A stretch of 32,908 nt of DNA, taken from positions 14,619 to 47,526 of the IMG/VR virus record IMGVR_UViG_3300001472_000024. The stretch is one strand, 5' to 3'. A program made the position numbers and the translations under genes. A model generated the notes under the pieces. That model saw only the letters and a list, made by a program, of their open reading frames with translations. It made no database searches and was not told the DNA's origin. Positions 10,150 to 18,170 of the stretch are shown here, in pieces. Positions within the stretch are counted from its first letter, which is position 1; every line of letters starts with the position of its first letter. This DNA comes from a virus.

Positions 10150-10854
10150 CTATGGTACTATAATTGCTGTTTCAAAGTCTAAATTAAATGTTAATTCAAA
10201 TGCTTCTCCACTGATGTCACAACCAAAAGTTCTAATGAATCCTGTCATTCCTGTGTCAGTTTCAAAGTCGGGGAAGGAAGATATTTTGGCAGGAACTCCT
10301 ATATTGTCTAAGGCGTCATTGTCTCCTCTTGAAGCAAAGTTAAATGGAACATTTTGACCTGCATCTCTAGTGCTATTACCATCAACCGTCTGTGTCCAAG
10401 TTGCTCCTGCGGCTTCACATGCTGTTTTATTTTTATGGTCACTTACACTACAAGTGCCTCTATAATTATAATCACTAGCAACAAAGGAAGGGATTAAAAC
10501 CACCAATTCATTTACTGCTTGATTCTTAGCAAATCCTGTTGAATCAACTCCCGATGCAATCATTTGCGCTATTTCATGGGCTGTAAATCGCCTAAGAGTG
10601 TAAGTTCCGTTAATGACTTTAGTAATATTTTCATCCATTATTACTCCTTGTATTGAAATGTTTTTAGTTGCCATACCTAAATCTAATGCGGCTGTTATAG
10701 ACTCACCCGTTGCTACACCGGACAAAGGAATAGGAAACGAAGGTATTGATTTAGAGACACTTATACCAACACTATTTACCTTTAGAGGTATAACATTCGT
10801 AGTCAGCCCATCTCCCGCACCATGATTTTGTATTTTCAAATATACTTTAGTCAT
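10150..10854 (-). CDS. distal-tail protein candidate
   Basis: A 234-residue protein placed directly after the tape measure, the usual position of a distal tail (Dit-type) or first baseplate protein. It is beta-rich, with a central helix 'TAHEIAQMIASGV' (about 92-105). An unusual Cys loop near residue 135 reads GTCSVSDHKNKTACEAAGATW, with two cysteines ten residues apart, typical of small disulfide-closed insertions seen in environmental viral tail proteins. A third Cys lies near the C-terminus in FGCDISGEAF. There are no catalytic motifs. The order tape measure, this gene, LamG protein, hub protein fits a siphovirus tail tip. The family is not certain from sequence alone. Confidence 0.5.
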   Translation of the reverse strand: MTKVYLKIQNHGAGDGLTTNVIPLKVNSVGISVSKSIPSFPIPLSGVATGESITAALDLGMATKNISIQGVIMDENITKVINGTYTLRRFTAHEIAQMIASGVDSTGFAKNQAVNELVVLIPSFVASDYNYRGTCSVSDHKNKTACEAAGATWTQTVDGNSTRDAGQNVPFNFASRGDNDALDNIGVPAKISSFPDFETDTGMTGFIRTFGCDISGEAFELTFNLDFETAIIVP

Positions 10855-10858
10855 TTTA

Positions 10859-12793
10859 TCATCTCACAAATCCACTAGAAGAAACACTCCTATTAATTTT
10901 ATTTGTTATCATATTTCCAACTTGGTCTGCTATCCTTCTTAATTCAGCATCGGAAGTATCTTTGGCGTTTATAGTAATGTTGATGTTAGTATCTCCCATC
11001 TTCATAGAATCACTACTATTGTGTACTCTACTACCCGCAGGTAACTTAACTAATTCCGGCCCACTCTCACCAACTAATTGTAAGCCGGAAGCGGAAACTA
11101 TACCGCCACTGGCAAATGCCCCCTTTATCTTTTTACTAGACATACTCTTACTCAACGAAGAACCAACTCTATCTTTTATCTTACCAAAGAATTTTTTGGC
11201 TCCTTTAACTAGACTTACTTTGAAAACGAAACTTTTAGCAAAGTCTTGTAGTGTGCTTACTATGTCACTAAAGAAATCACCATTAGTCATATAATTAAGT
11301 AATTTAGCAACAAACTCTACAGGTTCTCTAATTATCTTAAGTAGCAGGTCGTTTATTTCTTCTTTGTATTGAGTATATAGGGCTACTAAGAAAGCCGCCA
11401 CTAAAACAAATACTGCTAGTGGTAGTGCATAAGTAGCAAGCAACTGTAGTCCCATAGCAACCAATGTCTTTGCCATCCAAACTCCCGCTACCAACATACC
11501 TGCTTGAACTGCATACTCTATTACTGCGGCGGCGAAGGTAGGATTACTAAACATTTCATTGAAGAAATCTATTATTAATCCAAATCCTGCTACTAATGTA
11601 GTCCATGCCAATTCGACTAGCAGTTTCCCTCCGTCTATTAATAAGTCCTTTACCTTCTCTAACATAGGTGGTATTAGTTCAAATGCTTTCTCATAGTCTC
11701 CGCCAATAAAGGCAAAGGCTATCTTGAATATATCCATCACTACACTAAATACTCCTATAACAAAGTCTTTTATGTCGGCTATCAATCCCATTTCTTCTAA
11801 TACTTTGAATATTTCATATGCGGCTTTTACAAATAATAGGAATGCTATTGCTCCAAATATGACAAATAATATCATCTTTTGTAAATTAGGTAATATTGAC
11901 TTTTGCATCATATTGTTAAAATCCAATATCATCTGTTGATACTTCTTTCTATTCTTTGCTAATTTATACATACCCATTAAAGGAGCGAAAGGTAAAGCAA
12001 GAGCCTTGAATTGTTTAGGGTCAAAGAAACTTTTCTTTAAACTTTCAAAGCCTTCTTTTTTACTGTCTTTAGAAATGCCTTCTTGTTCTTTGGACATTTT
12101 TCTTTTTTCTCTTTTGACGGCATCTTTTACTTCAAGTTCAGTCTGTTCTTCGCCAAAGCCTCTTTCTTTTGATTTTTTTCTAGCCGCTTTTTCTGCTAAT
12201 ACTAATCTATCTTTATCAAAAGCGTGAGCCTTTTTTGCCATTTTTATGACATCTTCTTCTTCCTTTCGCATTTGCTTATGTTTTTCCGAAACACTATTGT
12301 AGGCTTTAGCCATAGCATAGGCTTCGTCACCTGTTGCTTTGAGTGCTATTTGAAATGCCGCAGTATCTTGTATTTGTTCTTTTAAAACATTCATATCTGC
12401 TTCTTCAGCAATTCCCTTTCTATAGTTCTCATAAGCAGCCATAGTGTCTTTCATTGCGGTATTAAGAGTATCGTAATTCTTTATATTCTTAACAATAGAG
12501 TCATTTTGTTTATTTCTTGCTTTAGCATTTTCTTGAGACGCTATAGAAAACTCGGATAAGATACCCAAGGCACCTCTTAGATAGTTTTGTACTTTCCAAA
12601 GAGGAGTACCGGAAACTAACCTACTAAAAATAGTCCATTTTTTACCGGCTGAACTTAATGAATTAGCGGCATCAGTTACTTCTTTAAATAGCCCTTTAAA
12701 CTCAACACCCGAACGAAAGGAAACTCTTTCTAAACTTGCTAATGAATCTCCAAGACTTTCTATTTCTCTTTCTGTCTTTTCGAGGTCACTCAT
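10859..12793 (-). CDS. tail tape measure protein
   Basis: About 644 residues. The C-terminus is diagnostic: 'FASGGIVSASGLQLVGESGPELVKLPAGSRV' type sequence (Ala-Ser-Gly-Gly-Ile-Val followed by the GESGPELVKLP core), as in many tape measure proteins. The N-terminal 250 residues are coiled coil and very charged. The middle (about 310-480) has several strongly hydrophobic helices that could enter the host membrane at infection. It follows the frameshifted chaperone genes, as expected. The frame opens at GTG 12802, but the ATG at 12793 has GGTGA five bases upstream while the GTG has no good site, so 12793 is preferred; the GTG is part of that ribosome site. By the usual rule of about 1.5 angstrom per residue, the tail would be near 100 nm. 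Confidence 0.88.
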   Translation of the reverse strand: MSDLEKTEREIESLGDSLASLERVSFRSGVEFKGLFKEVTDAANSLSSAGKKWTIFSRLVSGTPLWKVQNYLRGALGILSEFSIASQENAKARNKQNDSIVKNIKNYDTLNTAMKDTMAAYENYRKGIAEEADMNVLKEQIQDTAAFQIALKATGDEAYAMAKAYNSVSEKHKQMRKEEEDVIKMAKKAHAFDKDRLVLAEKAARKKSKERGFGEEQTELEVKDAVKREKRKMSKEQEGISKDSKKEGFESLKKSFFDPKQFKALALPFAPLMGMYKLAKNRKKYQQMILDFNNMMQKSILPNLQKMILFVIFGAIAFLLFVKAAYEIFKVLEEMGLIADIKDFVIGVFSVVMDIFKIAFAFIGGDYEKAFELIPPMLEKVKDLLIDGGKLLVELAWTTLVAGFGLIIDFFNEMFSNPTFAAAVIEYAVQAGMLVAGVWMAKTLVAMGLQLLATYALPLAVFVLVAAFLVALYTQYKEEINDLLLKIIREPVEFVAKLLNYMTNGDFFSDIVSTLQDFAKSFVFKVSLVKGAKKFFGKIKDRVGSSLSKSMSSKKIKGAFASGGIVSASGLQLVGESGPELVKLPAGSRVHNSSDSMKMGDTNINITINAKDTSDAELRRIADQVGNMITNKINRSVSSSGFVR

Positions 12794-12798
12794 TAACT

Positions 12799-13005
12799 TC
12801 ACCGTCTATTTCTTGCTTTTTCCAGTTCTTCGCCCTTTATTGTTTCAATTACACCATGAACAGTTAATAAATCTTTTACTAAACTAACTGGCATTTTATA
12901 CACCTCTAAGGGACTTATGCTTAATGCAGAAGATAGAGTATAGACCATTATTAAACTAATAGTCTTTACATCGGAAGGCTTTCCTTTTAACGCCTTCCTA
13001 ATCAT
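12799..13005 (-). CDS. tail assembly chaperone, frameshift extension (gpT-like)
   Basis: A 68-codon frame whose ATG overlaps the stop of the previous chaperone gene (ATGA). It is probably made mainly as the C-terminal part of a -1 frameshift fusion rather than alone. The A AAA AAG heptamer just upstream shifts the ribosome exactly into this frame (..EKK-G-MIRKAL), giving a fusion of about 189 residues. The sequence is basic at both ends, with a hydrophobic helical centre (about 18-40) and a C-terminus 'GEELEKARNRR'. It sits just before the tape measure gene, the exact position of lambda gpG/gpGT extensions, which bind the tape measure and recruit tail-tube subunits. Sequence identity to known T domains was not recognised. 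Confidence 0.7.
   Translation of the reverse strand: MIRKALKGKPSDVKTISLIMVYTLSSALSISPLEVYKMPVSLVKDLLTVHGVIETIKGEELEKARNRR
12973..12998 (-). promoter_or_regulatory. frameshift-stimulating stem-loop
   Basis: Perfect 7-bp stem GGAAGGC/GCCTTCC with a 12-base loop on the minus strand. It starts nine bases after the A AAA AAG heptamer, within the normal spacing for a stimulatory structure of -1 frameshifting. Confidence 0.75.
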
Positions 13006-13367
13006 TCCTTTTTTTCGTCATCCTCCTGCATTAATGACATAGGATTTGGTAGTATTTCTTTAATTTGATTGCCAACATAAGGACTTAGTTTTAGCATATC
13101 AATACTTGAGAGGGATGGTTCAGTTTTAGATATAAAATTATCCATCATATAACGATACATGGCATTTAAATCTATATCTAAATTCTGAGTTCTAGCGTCA
13201 ATTTTCATAACAGAATTTAACGCTTTTTCAGTTTCTAACCATGTGGGTTCTTTTACCCACACTTTTAGATACTCTTCTTGGTCGGGTGCTACCTTAATAT
13301 AATGTAGCGTAGGCTCTTGTAGTGCAAATAAAGCACTCTTATCACTTATTACTTTCTTTTCAGTCAT
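13002..13367 (-). CDS. tail assembly chaperone (gpG-like)
   Basis: About 121 residues. The open frame extends to a TTG at 13391, but only the ATG at 13367 has a ribosome site (AAGGTGGATGAA), so it is preferred. The N-terminus has a beta hairpin 'PTLHYIKVAPDQEEYLKVWVKEPTW', followed by helices, as in G-type chaperones. The C-terminus is acidic/basic and ends in DDEKKE over the slippery heptamer. It lies between the tail tube and tape measure genes. In tailed viruses this protein and its frameshifted longer form coat the tape measure during tail assembly and leave the mature virion. The call rests on position, size and the frameshift signal. Confidence 0.75.
   Translation of the reverse strand: MTEKKVISDKSALFALQEPTLHYIKVAPDQEEYLKVWVKEPTWLETEKALNSVMKIDARTQNLDIDLNAMYRYMMDNFISKTEPSLSSIDMLKLSPYVGNQIKEILPNPMSLMQEDDEKKE
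13008..13014 (-). promoter_or_regulatory. -1 programmed frameshift slippery heptamer
   Basis: The minus strand reads A AAA AAG in phase with the chaperone frame (codons GAA AAA AAG GAA TGA). A one-base backward slip of both tRNAs re-pairs perfectly and enters the downstream frame, which is open for 68 codons beyond the overlapping ATG. A stem-loop begins nine bases downstream. Confidence 0.85.
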
Positions 13368-13383
13368 TTCATCCACCTTCAAA

Positions 13384-13410
13384 ACCAACAAACAAACAAA
13401 CGGTGTTGGT
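13384..13410 (-). promoter_or_regulatory. inverted repeat in the leader of the tail chaperone gene
   Basis: A perfect 7-bp inverted repeat (ACCAACA/TGTTGGT) spans a TTTG tandem run. It lies between the stop of the 41-residue gene and the preferred ATG of the chaperone. A CCACC just 5' of it could alternatively pair with the GGTGG ribosome site of the chaperone. This could be a translational control structure; that is inference. Confidence 0.4.
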
Positions 13411-13421
13411 GGAGTTTATAT

Positions 13422-13547
13422 TTACTCAGCCTTTGGAGTTTCTTTTTTCTCCTCCTTGGCCTTTGTAGTTGTCTTTTTTGCTTGACGCTTAGGCTTTTTA
13501 GCCTTTTCAATTTGCGTCATTCTAATTATATCTTCTCTCGATACCAT
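13422..13547 (-). CDS. 41-residue basic protein
   Basis: A short gene opening at ATG 13547 and ending at TAA 13424-13422, placed five bases after the tail tube stop. The ribosome site GGGGTGATTTGC overlaps the end of the upstream gene and is one of the best GGTGAT sites in the window, so translation is likely. The product starts MVSREDIIRMTQIEKAKKPK and then becomes almost entirely Lys/Thr/Glu/Ala, with no hydrophobic core. It is probably disordered and could bind nucleic acid or an acidic partner. It lies between the tail tube and tail chaperones, where no standard gene is expected. The family is not recognised. Confidence 0.7.
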   Translation of the reverse strand: MVSREDIIRMTQIEKAKKPKRQAKKTTTKAKEEKKETPKAE

Positions 13548-13552
13548 GCAAA

Positions 13553-15178
13553 TCACCCCTGTAGAATCCAGTGTGTTTTCACAGTGCAAGCATTAAGATT
13601 TCTTGGCATTACTGTTGCTTCCACAACAATTGGCCCTTTATCTTCTGCAATAGGGAAATTATTTGCGCTAATAAAATAGTCTTCAAACTTTAGTGTAATC
13701 GTTTCTCCATTAGATTTTGTAAAAATTAATTCTATGGTTTGAGTAGTATCTTCCGAATCGTTTAGTAATGCGGTGTAAAGAGCATCATCTGTAACATGAC
13801 CAGTAAATGAAATCTCATATGTTCTTTGTGCAGGTATAGACTCTTGGACATCTTTACTCCCAACCCCTAAGAATCTCCTATCTTGTAGATTATTATTCAT
13901 GGTTAAAGTTAATGAATTAATCTTCAAGAAAGTGCTTCCTAATAATTTAAAAGTTCCATCGGAGAAAAAGAACGGTTCTCTAGTTTGGTCTGCATTAGTG
14001 CTAGACTCATAATTAACGAATGCTGTTTCATCAGTAACCCCTCTCCTAGCATCATAAACTTCATCGGAGGCTAAGGAGTGAACATTTCTTGTTGATAAAT
14101 CCATAGTCATTTTAACTTCTTCATTTTCATTAGCGGTCATGGTTAAAGTATTAACTCTACATCCTCTAGCGATTTTAACGAAGTTTAAACTTTCATCGGT
14201 TTCTGTTCCTGTTCTGTACTGATTTGTTCCTGTTAGTTTAGATAGGTTTTGTTCCAATGAAAAAGACGGTAGTAAATCTCCATCTTGTTCAGTAAAAGTA
14301 TATGTGATTGCCTTTGTTAATGTAGTCGAACCAGTTGGCCTATCTAATTTATGGTAAAAGTCTAATTGAGCATCAGTGGCCTCAAAAGGAGTAATAGGTG
14401 GACATATCTTAGTACCAACAGTTCTTCTAAATATTGGCCCTGTTTCAACAATGCCGCCAATAACTGCATCGTCACCTGCCGCAACTTCAGCAGTAGTCTC
14501 ATTCATAGAACGAATCAAGAAACTATTATTATCGCTTGAACCGTGAGCCAAAGTTTGTCTATGTGCATCACTAGATAATGCAGTTGTCAACGCATCCGTG
14601 CTGCATGTTAGCGTAGTACACTTTCCTAAGAAATAATATAGCCATGCTCCATGATTTGCTACAAGACCTAAGTTACCTCCGGTAAAAGAAGTAATGCCCT
14701 TGTATTGATAAGTGAAGTTTCTTGAACCACCAAGAGAAAGATTCTGTTGTTTCATTTCAACTTCACTAGTTGGGAAAGTAGCACTTTCAAGAATACCTAA
14801 CCATTGGTCGGAAAGTAGTCTTTTTGCTGTATCAACTGGGGCAGGAACAGGTGCGCCATAGGACTTAATTACAAAATAATCATTAGAAGCGGCTGAAGCA
14901 GAAGGACTAATAGTTACTGTATTAGCAGTATTTGATGTTATTCTATGAGTGGATTGTAAGGCATCACTTGTATTATATCTTTCTAAAAGACAACCTTTGT
15001 ATAAATTAGTAACTAATTCAAAGTCGGTATCAAAAGTTGAACTTACTTGTATGATACTTTGTGCAGAATCGTCTAACGCTCCTCCACCACTTTTTAATCC
15101 TATACCTAAAAATAAATCATTTTCTGGTATAAATGTTATACTTGCCCCGCTTCCTAAAAATATATCTGTGTTTGCCAT
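13553..15178 (-). CDS. major tail tube protein
   Basis: A 541-residue beta-rich protein with ATG behind GGAGAGGAACAGC. Near residue 133-185 it has 'SATFPTSEVEMKQQNLSLGG' followed by 'FTYQYKGITSFTGGNLGLV', a pattern typical of tail tube proteins. The C-terminal third (about 395-535) has another set of long strands ending in 'IVVEATVMPRNLNACTV', consistent with a second tube-like or Ig-like domain. It is longer than the usual 200-300 residue tube protein, so it probably carries a surface domain. Its place just before the chaperone/tape measure genes supports the call. It would polymerise around the tape measure to form the tail. Confidence 0.72.
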   Translation of the reverse strand: MANTDIFLGSGASITFIPENDLFLGIGLKSGGGALDDSAQSIIQVSSTFDTDFELVTNLYKGCLLERYNTSDALQSTHRITSNTANTVTISPSASAASNDYFVIKSYGAPVPAPVDTAKRLLSDQWLGILESATFPTSEVEMKQQNLSLGGSRNFTYQYKGITSFTGGNLGLVANHGAWLYYFLGKCTTLTCSTDALTTALSSDAHRQTLAHGSSDNNSFLIRSMNETTAEVAAGDDAVIGGIVETGPIFRRTVGTKICPPITPFEATDAQLDFYHKLDRPTGSTTLTKAITYTFTEQDGDLLPSFSLEQNLSKLTGTNQYRTGTETDESLNFVKIARGCRVNTLTMTANENEEVKMTMDLSTRNVHSLASDEVYDARRGVTDETAFVNYESSTNADQTREPFFFSDGTFKLLGSTFLKINSLTLTMNNNLQDRRFLGVGSKDVQESIPAQRTYEISFTGHVTDDALYTALLNDSEDTTQTIELIFTKSNGETITLKFEDYFISANNFPIAEDKGPIVVEATVMPRNLNACTVKTHWILQG

Positions 15179-15208
15179 GCTGTTCCTCTCCTTCCTTTTA
15201 CTTACTTA

Positions 15209-15718
15209 CTAAGGGAGTGTTAATGCGAATCGTTTTGTTTCTACTGTTAATTTATAACCGAATAACCTCTTCGCTCTATCGTTGCTTTCGCTTCTTGAAC
15301 CTACAAAGACTTGATTGAACTTAGAACCATCACTTGCGGTATAACCTTTACGACCTCGCTCAAGCGTATGACGGGCTATCAAGTATAAAGCCTTTAGCCT
15401 ATCTTTTCCAAAGGCAGCATCCGTACCGGCTCTTTCATCATGTATAGTTCTCATGTGCATTGTAAACGAATGAGTTTCGTTTCTTAAATCAAAATGTATT
15501 GTTGGATAGGTTATGTTTTGAGAGTCTTCAAAGAATATTATAACATCTTTAGCCGTTAAGTCATATCTAACTCCCTTATTCTTTTGTAATGTTCTAACAT
15601 CAACAAAGTTAGGAGTTCCTGCATGGTCAGCAGTTATTTTTCCTTCGTTGATTAATGTAGTTACAGAAGAACTCCACTTACTTGAAACTAAATCTATTAG
15701 TAAACTTACTTCATCCAT
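15209..15718 (-). CDS. tail terminator/completion protein candidate
   Basis: A 169-residue alpha/beta protein immediately before the tail tube gene, where tail terminators (gpU-like) normally sit. Visible elements are an N-terminal helix (about 1-25), a strand 'KDVIIFFEDSQ' (about 57-68), a strand pair around 'HFDLRNETHSFTMHMRTIHDE', then a helix 'KDRLKALYLIARHTLERGRKG' with a C-terminal beta strand 'LTVETKRFALTL'. This helix-plus-sheet order resembles terminator proteins. It overlaps the upstream 67-residue gene by 13 bases. The role is inferred from position and fold pattern. Confidence 0.5.
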   Translation of the reverse strand: MDEVSLLIDLVSSKWSSSVTTLINEGKITADHAGTPNFVDVRTLQKNKGVRYDLTAKDVIIFFEDSQNITYPTIHFDLRNETHSFTMHMRTIHDERAGTDAAFGKDRLKALYLIARHTLERGRKGYTASDGSKFNQVFVGSRSESNDRAKRLFGYKLTVETKRFALTLP

Positions 15719-15909
15719 TTCAAAACATCCTCCGCTATTTGTTTCTGCAATACTTTATTGTAAGATTGCATTGCATATTCAATAACTTCTTCATCACTAA
15801 AAGATACATCAATACCTAATATTTGAGAAAGTTCTTGAGTAGCCGCTTGTCTTTCTTTTTGTATTTCTACAAATTTTCTAAAGTCTGCAACTAATTGTTT
15901 GCTAGACAT
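15706..15909 (-). CDS. small helical protein of the neck region
   Basis: A 67-residue, almost wholly helical protein with ATG behind AAGGAGATGAGT. Charged helices run over about 1-30 and 40-66, ending LQKQIAEDVLKWMK. It lies between the 376-residue Gln-rich protein and the tail terminator candidate and overlaps the latter. No family was recognised. By position it may be a neck or connector accessory protein. Confidence 0.5.
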   Translation of the reverse strand: MSSKQLVADFRKFVEIQKERQAATQELSQILGIDVSFSDEEVIEYAMQSYNKVLQKQIAEDVLKWMK

Positions 15910-15912
15910 AAC

Positions 15913-17043
15913 TCATCTCCTTAGTATGTTCTTAATTGATTTTGAAAGTTCATCACTCTTTCCTATTGGTACACCAGTTTGTTTTGGCCTTAATACCGGA
16001 TTTTGCCTACGCCCAGTCCCTCTAGGAACTAACCTACTATTAGGATTACTTGAATTAGGGTTTCTTCTAACTAGTTGTCCACCGGCTCTAGGATTTTGTT
16101 TTGCTTGACGCTTTGCTTCTTTCTCTTGTTGTCTTTGTTGCTGTTGTGCTAATCTTTGTTGAGTTTTTTGTTGTCTAGCCTTTGCCTTAGCATCCTTTTT
16201 TTGTTGTTTAGGGGTTGTTGCTGTTCTTCCTAACTCCCGTAAATATTTTTCATTCATTCTTTTATTCTGTTGTATCAACTGTTGATTGACATTAGGAATT
16301 TCTTTTGGTGGAATAGGATTGCCTTGAGCATCTTTAGGTGGGTCGTAAGGTTGATTAGCAGTTTTTTCTCGATTTTGTTGTGCTTGTTGACTTAATTGTG
16401 CCGTAGTCATTCTTTTAGGAGGTGGGCCGGTTCTTTGTCTTTGCTGAGGAGTTGGTTGTGAAGCCGCTTGTGTTGCTTCTTGTGTAACTTTTCTTTGTTG
16501 TGCTTCTTGACTTAATTGTGCTGATGTTTTAACATTTTGTTGTGGAGTTTGCTGTCCCATATATCCTCTTTGTCTAGCAAAGCCCGCTAAGTCAGCAGGT
16601 TTTTCTCCTTGAACCGGAGGTAAATCCATCATAGGTGGAACATTTCTTGTTGCATCTACTACACTTGTAGCGGGTTGTTGAGTTCCTGTTGATTGAACAT
16701 TAGGTTTTAACATCTGTTTCCAATTTTGTTGTTTAGGTGTTGCTCTTTGAGATTTTAGTCGCTGAACTGCCGGAGCAATTTGATTATCCCTTTTTTTTCT
16801 TTCCTGTTCTAAATCTCTTTTATATCCAATATTAGCCGACCCACCATCTTTAGTAGTGGCAACTTTAGCCTCTAACTCTTTTATTTTTGGATTATATCTA
16901 TCATTAGCGGCTCTAATTAGGTTCTGTAATTGAGTTCTATCCATAGAATCTAAGTTTGAACCTGTTCCTCCAAAGCCCTCTCTTCCTAAGTAAGTGGCGG
17001 CACTCTTTCTTATTACATGAGAACGCCAATCACCAATAGCCAT
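15913..17043 (-). CDS. Gln/Arg-rich protein of the connector region
   Basis: A 376-residue protein with a short ordered N-terminus (about 1-75: 'MAIGDWRSHVIRKSAATYLG', then a helix ending in KIKELEAKVA). From about residue 90 it is extremely rich in Gln, Pro, Lys and Arg and probably disordered. Two copies of a TAQLSQ(E/Q)AQQ element occur near residues 170 and 220. A coiled coil of Q/K/R repeats follows (about 275-315), and a very basic tail ends SDELSKSIKNILRR. The position after the head-tail adaptor suggests a minor head or connector protein, and the basic tail could contact packaged DNA. Function is not established. Confidence 0.5.
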   Translation of the reverse strand: MAIGDWRSHVIRKSAATYLGREGFGGTGSNLDSMDRTQLQNLIRAANDRYNPKIKELEAKVATTKDGGSANIGYKRDLEQERKKRDNQIAPAVQRLKSQRATPKQQNWKQMLKPNVQSTGTQQPATSVVDATRNVPPMMDLPPVQGEKPADLAGFARQRGYMGQQTPQQNVKTSAQLSQEAQQRKVTQEATQAASQPTPQQRQRTGPPPKRMTTAQLSQQAQQNREKTANQPYDPPKDAQGNPIPPKEIPNVNQQLIQQNKRMNEKYLRELGRTATTPKQQKKDAKAKARQQKTQQRLAQQQQRQQEKEAKRQAKQNPRAGGQLVRRNPNSSNPNSRLVPRGTGRRQNPVLRPKQTGVPIGKSDELSKSIKNILRR

Positions 17044-17047
17044 AGAA

Positions 17048-18169
17048 TCACTCCAATAAGTAAACGAGGTCGCCTTTGCCCTTTAAGATTTCGTTGGCTT
17101 CAGTTGTTAAAATATCATACTTTTCTTTAGTAGATATATTACCACCAGTTTCAGCAATCATGATTGTTTGGTCATCGTGTCTTAATAATTCAGCCGCAAC
17201 TAACATTGTTGTAGCCTTATGTATAGCCGAAGGAACTCTACCATCGCCTGCAATATAACTAACAATTATTGAGTTTTGAGTATGGTATGGATAATCTCTT
17301 AAGAAAAAGACTCTCCCTTCATCACCTATCTTCCAAAAACTTCCTAGTCTCTTCATGTCTTGCTTATCAGTAAAGGCTTCTGTAATAGTATTAGAGTTTT
17401 CACCCGCTTTATCTGCTAGCGTTATAGTACAAGCCGAGCCATCTTCCCCTGCTAACAAACTAGAAATATTTATTTTATTTCCATCATCGGGGTCTGTTGA
17501 AGCATAAAAGAAATCGGAAATAGCGATTGAAGAATCAGCCTCCGAGTTCTTGAATTTTTCAGTAGTTGCTCCTGTAAACTGGGCAGTTTTAGAAGGATAT
17601 TCTTCATTGATTAAGTGGCATATTTCTTGAGCCATTGTCTTAGAACCAAAACTACTATTGAATGTATTATTAGCACTAGTCCCTCCTTCTCCTGTAAAGT
17701 ATAATATCCATGAAGAACCACTATTAGGTAATTGTAGAGTTATGCTTCTTAGATGTTTATAATTATCACTATTCAAAGTAATACTTGCTTGTGCTGATGC
17801 CAACTCCAAATAACTATTACCTTGCCATACTTTAAGAGAAACTATCTTCTTAACTTTCATAGTTGCTAACTGAATAAAACCAACATAGCCACCATAATAA
17901 GTTTGCATAGGATGATTCATAAACTCAAAGTTATGAAATTCATTCTTATGTATAATGGGCCTATAAGACCTCTTTACTTTGTCATCAACAATACCTTCAA
18001 TGTTCTTTATGATACTGCCAACTTGTGCTTGAGAAGGGAAGGTGGAAGAACTAAATGCAGGTATTTGTAGCATATCGGAAACTGCTCCTTTGTCTGTGTA
18101 GTAGCCTTTTCCTGTAGAGTAATCTACATCAATAGAAGTGTAGTCGCTTGGGGATGATGCTATTGCCAT
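17048..18169 (-). CDS. head-tail adaptor (gp6-like connector) protein
   Basis: A 373-residue protein. The C-terminal 75 residues match the helical part of head-tail adaptors of the HK97 gp6 type: 'VPSAIHKATTMLVAAELLRHDD', then a loop, then a last helix 'KEKYDILTTEANEILKGKG'. The N-terminal region (about 30-60) has the matching 'QVGSIIKNIEGIVDDKVKRSYR' helix. Between them is a large beta insertion (about 75-290), including 'EGGTSANNTFNSSF' and 'INISSLLAGEDGSACTITLAD', which makes the protein about three times the usual size. It probably forms the ring beneath the portal. It follows the 606-residue gene by one base. Confidence 0.62.
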   Translation of the reverse strand: MAIASSPSDYTSIDVDYSTGKGYYTDKGAVSDMLQIPAFSSSTFPSQAQVGSIIKNIEGIVDDKVKRSYRPIIHKNEFHNFEFMNHPMQTYYGGYVGFIQLATMKVKKIVSLKVWQGNSYLELASAQASITLNSDNYKHLRSITLQLPNSGSSWILYFTGEGGTSANNTFNSSFGSKTMAQEICHLINEEYPSKTAQFTGATTEKFKNSEADSSIAISDFFYASTDPDDGNKINISSLLAGEDGSACTITLADKAGENSNTITEAFTDKQDMKRLGSFWKIGDEGRVFFLRDYPYHTQNSIIVSYIAGDGRVPSAIHKATTMLVAAELLRHDDQTIMIAETGGNISTKEKYDILTTEANEILKGKGDLVYLLE

Positions 18170-18170
18170 A

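Noticed and set aside
13385-13403. AAAC/TTTG tandem run as a phase-variable repeat
   Set aside because: Only about four units lie in a leader upstream of the supported start, so slippage would not switch a coding frame.
16090-16560. Gln-codon-rich repeats as a CRISPR-like array
   Set aside because: There are no regular repeat-spacer units; the repetition reflects a Gln-rich protein.
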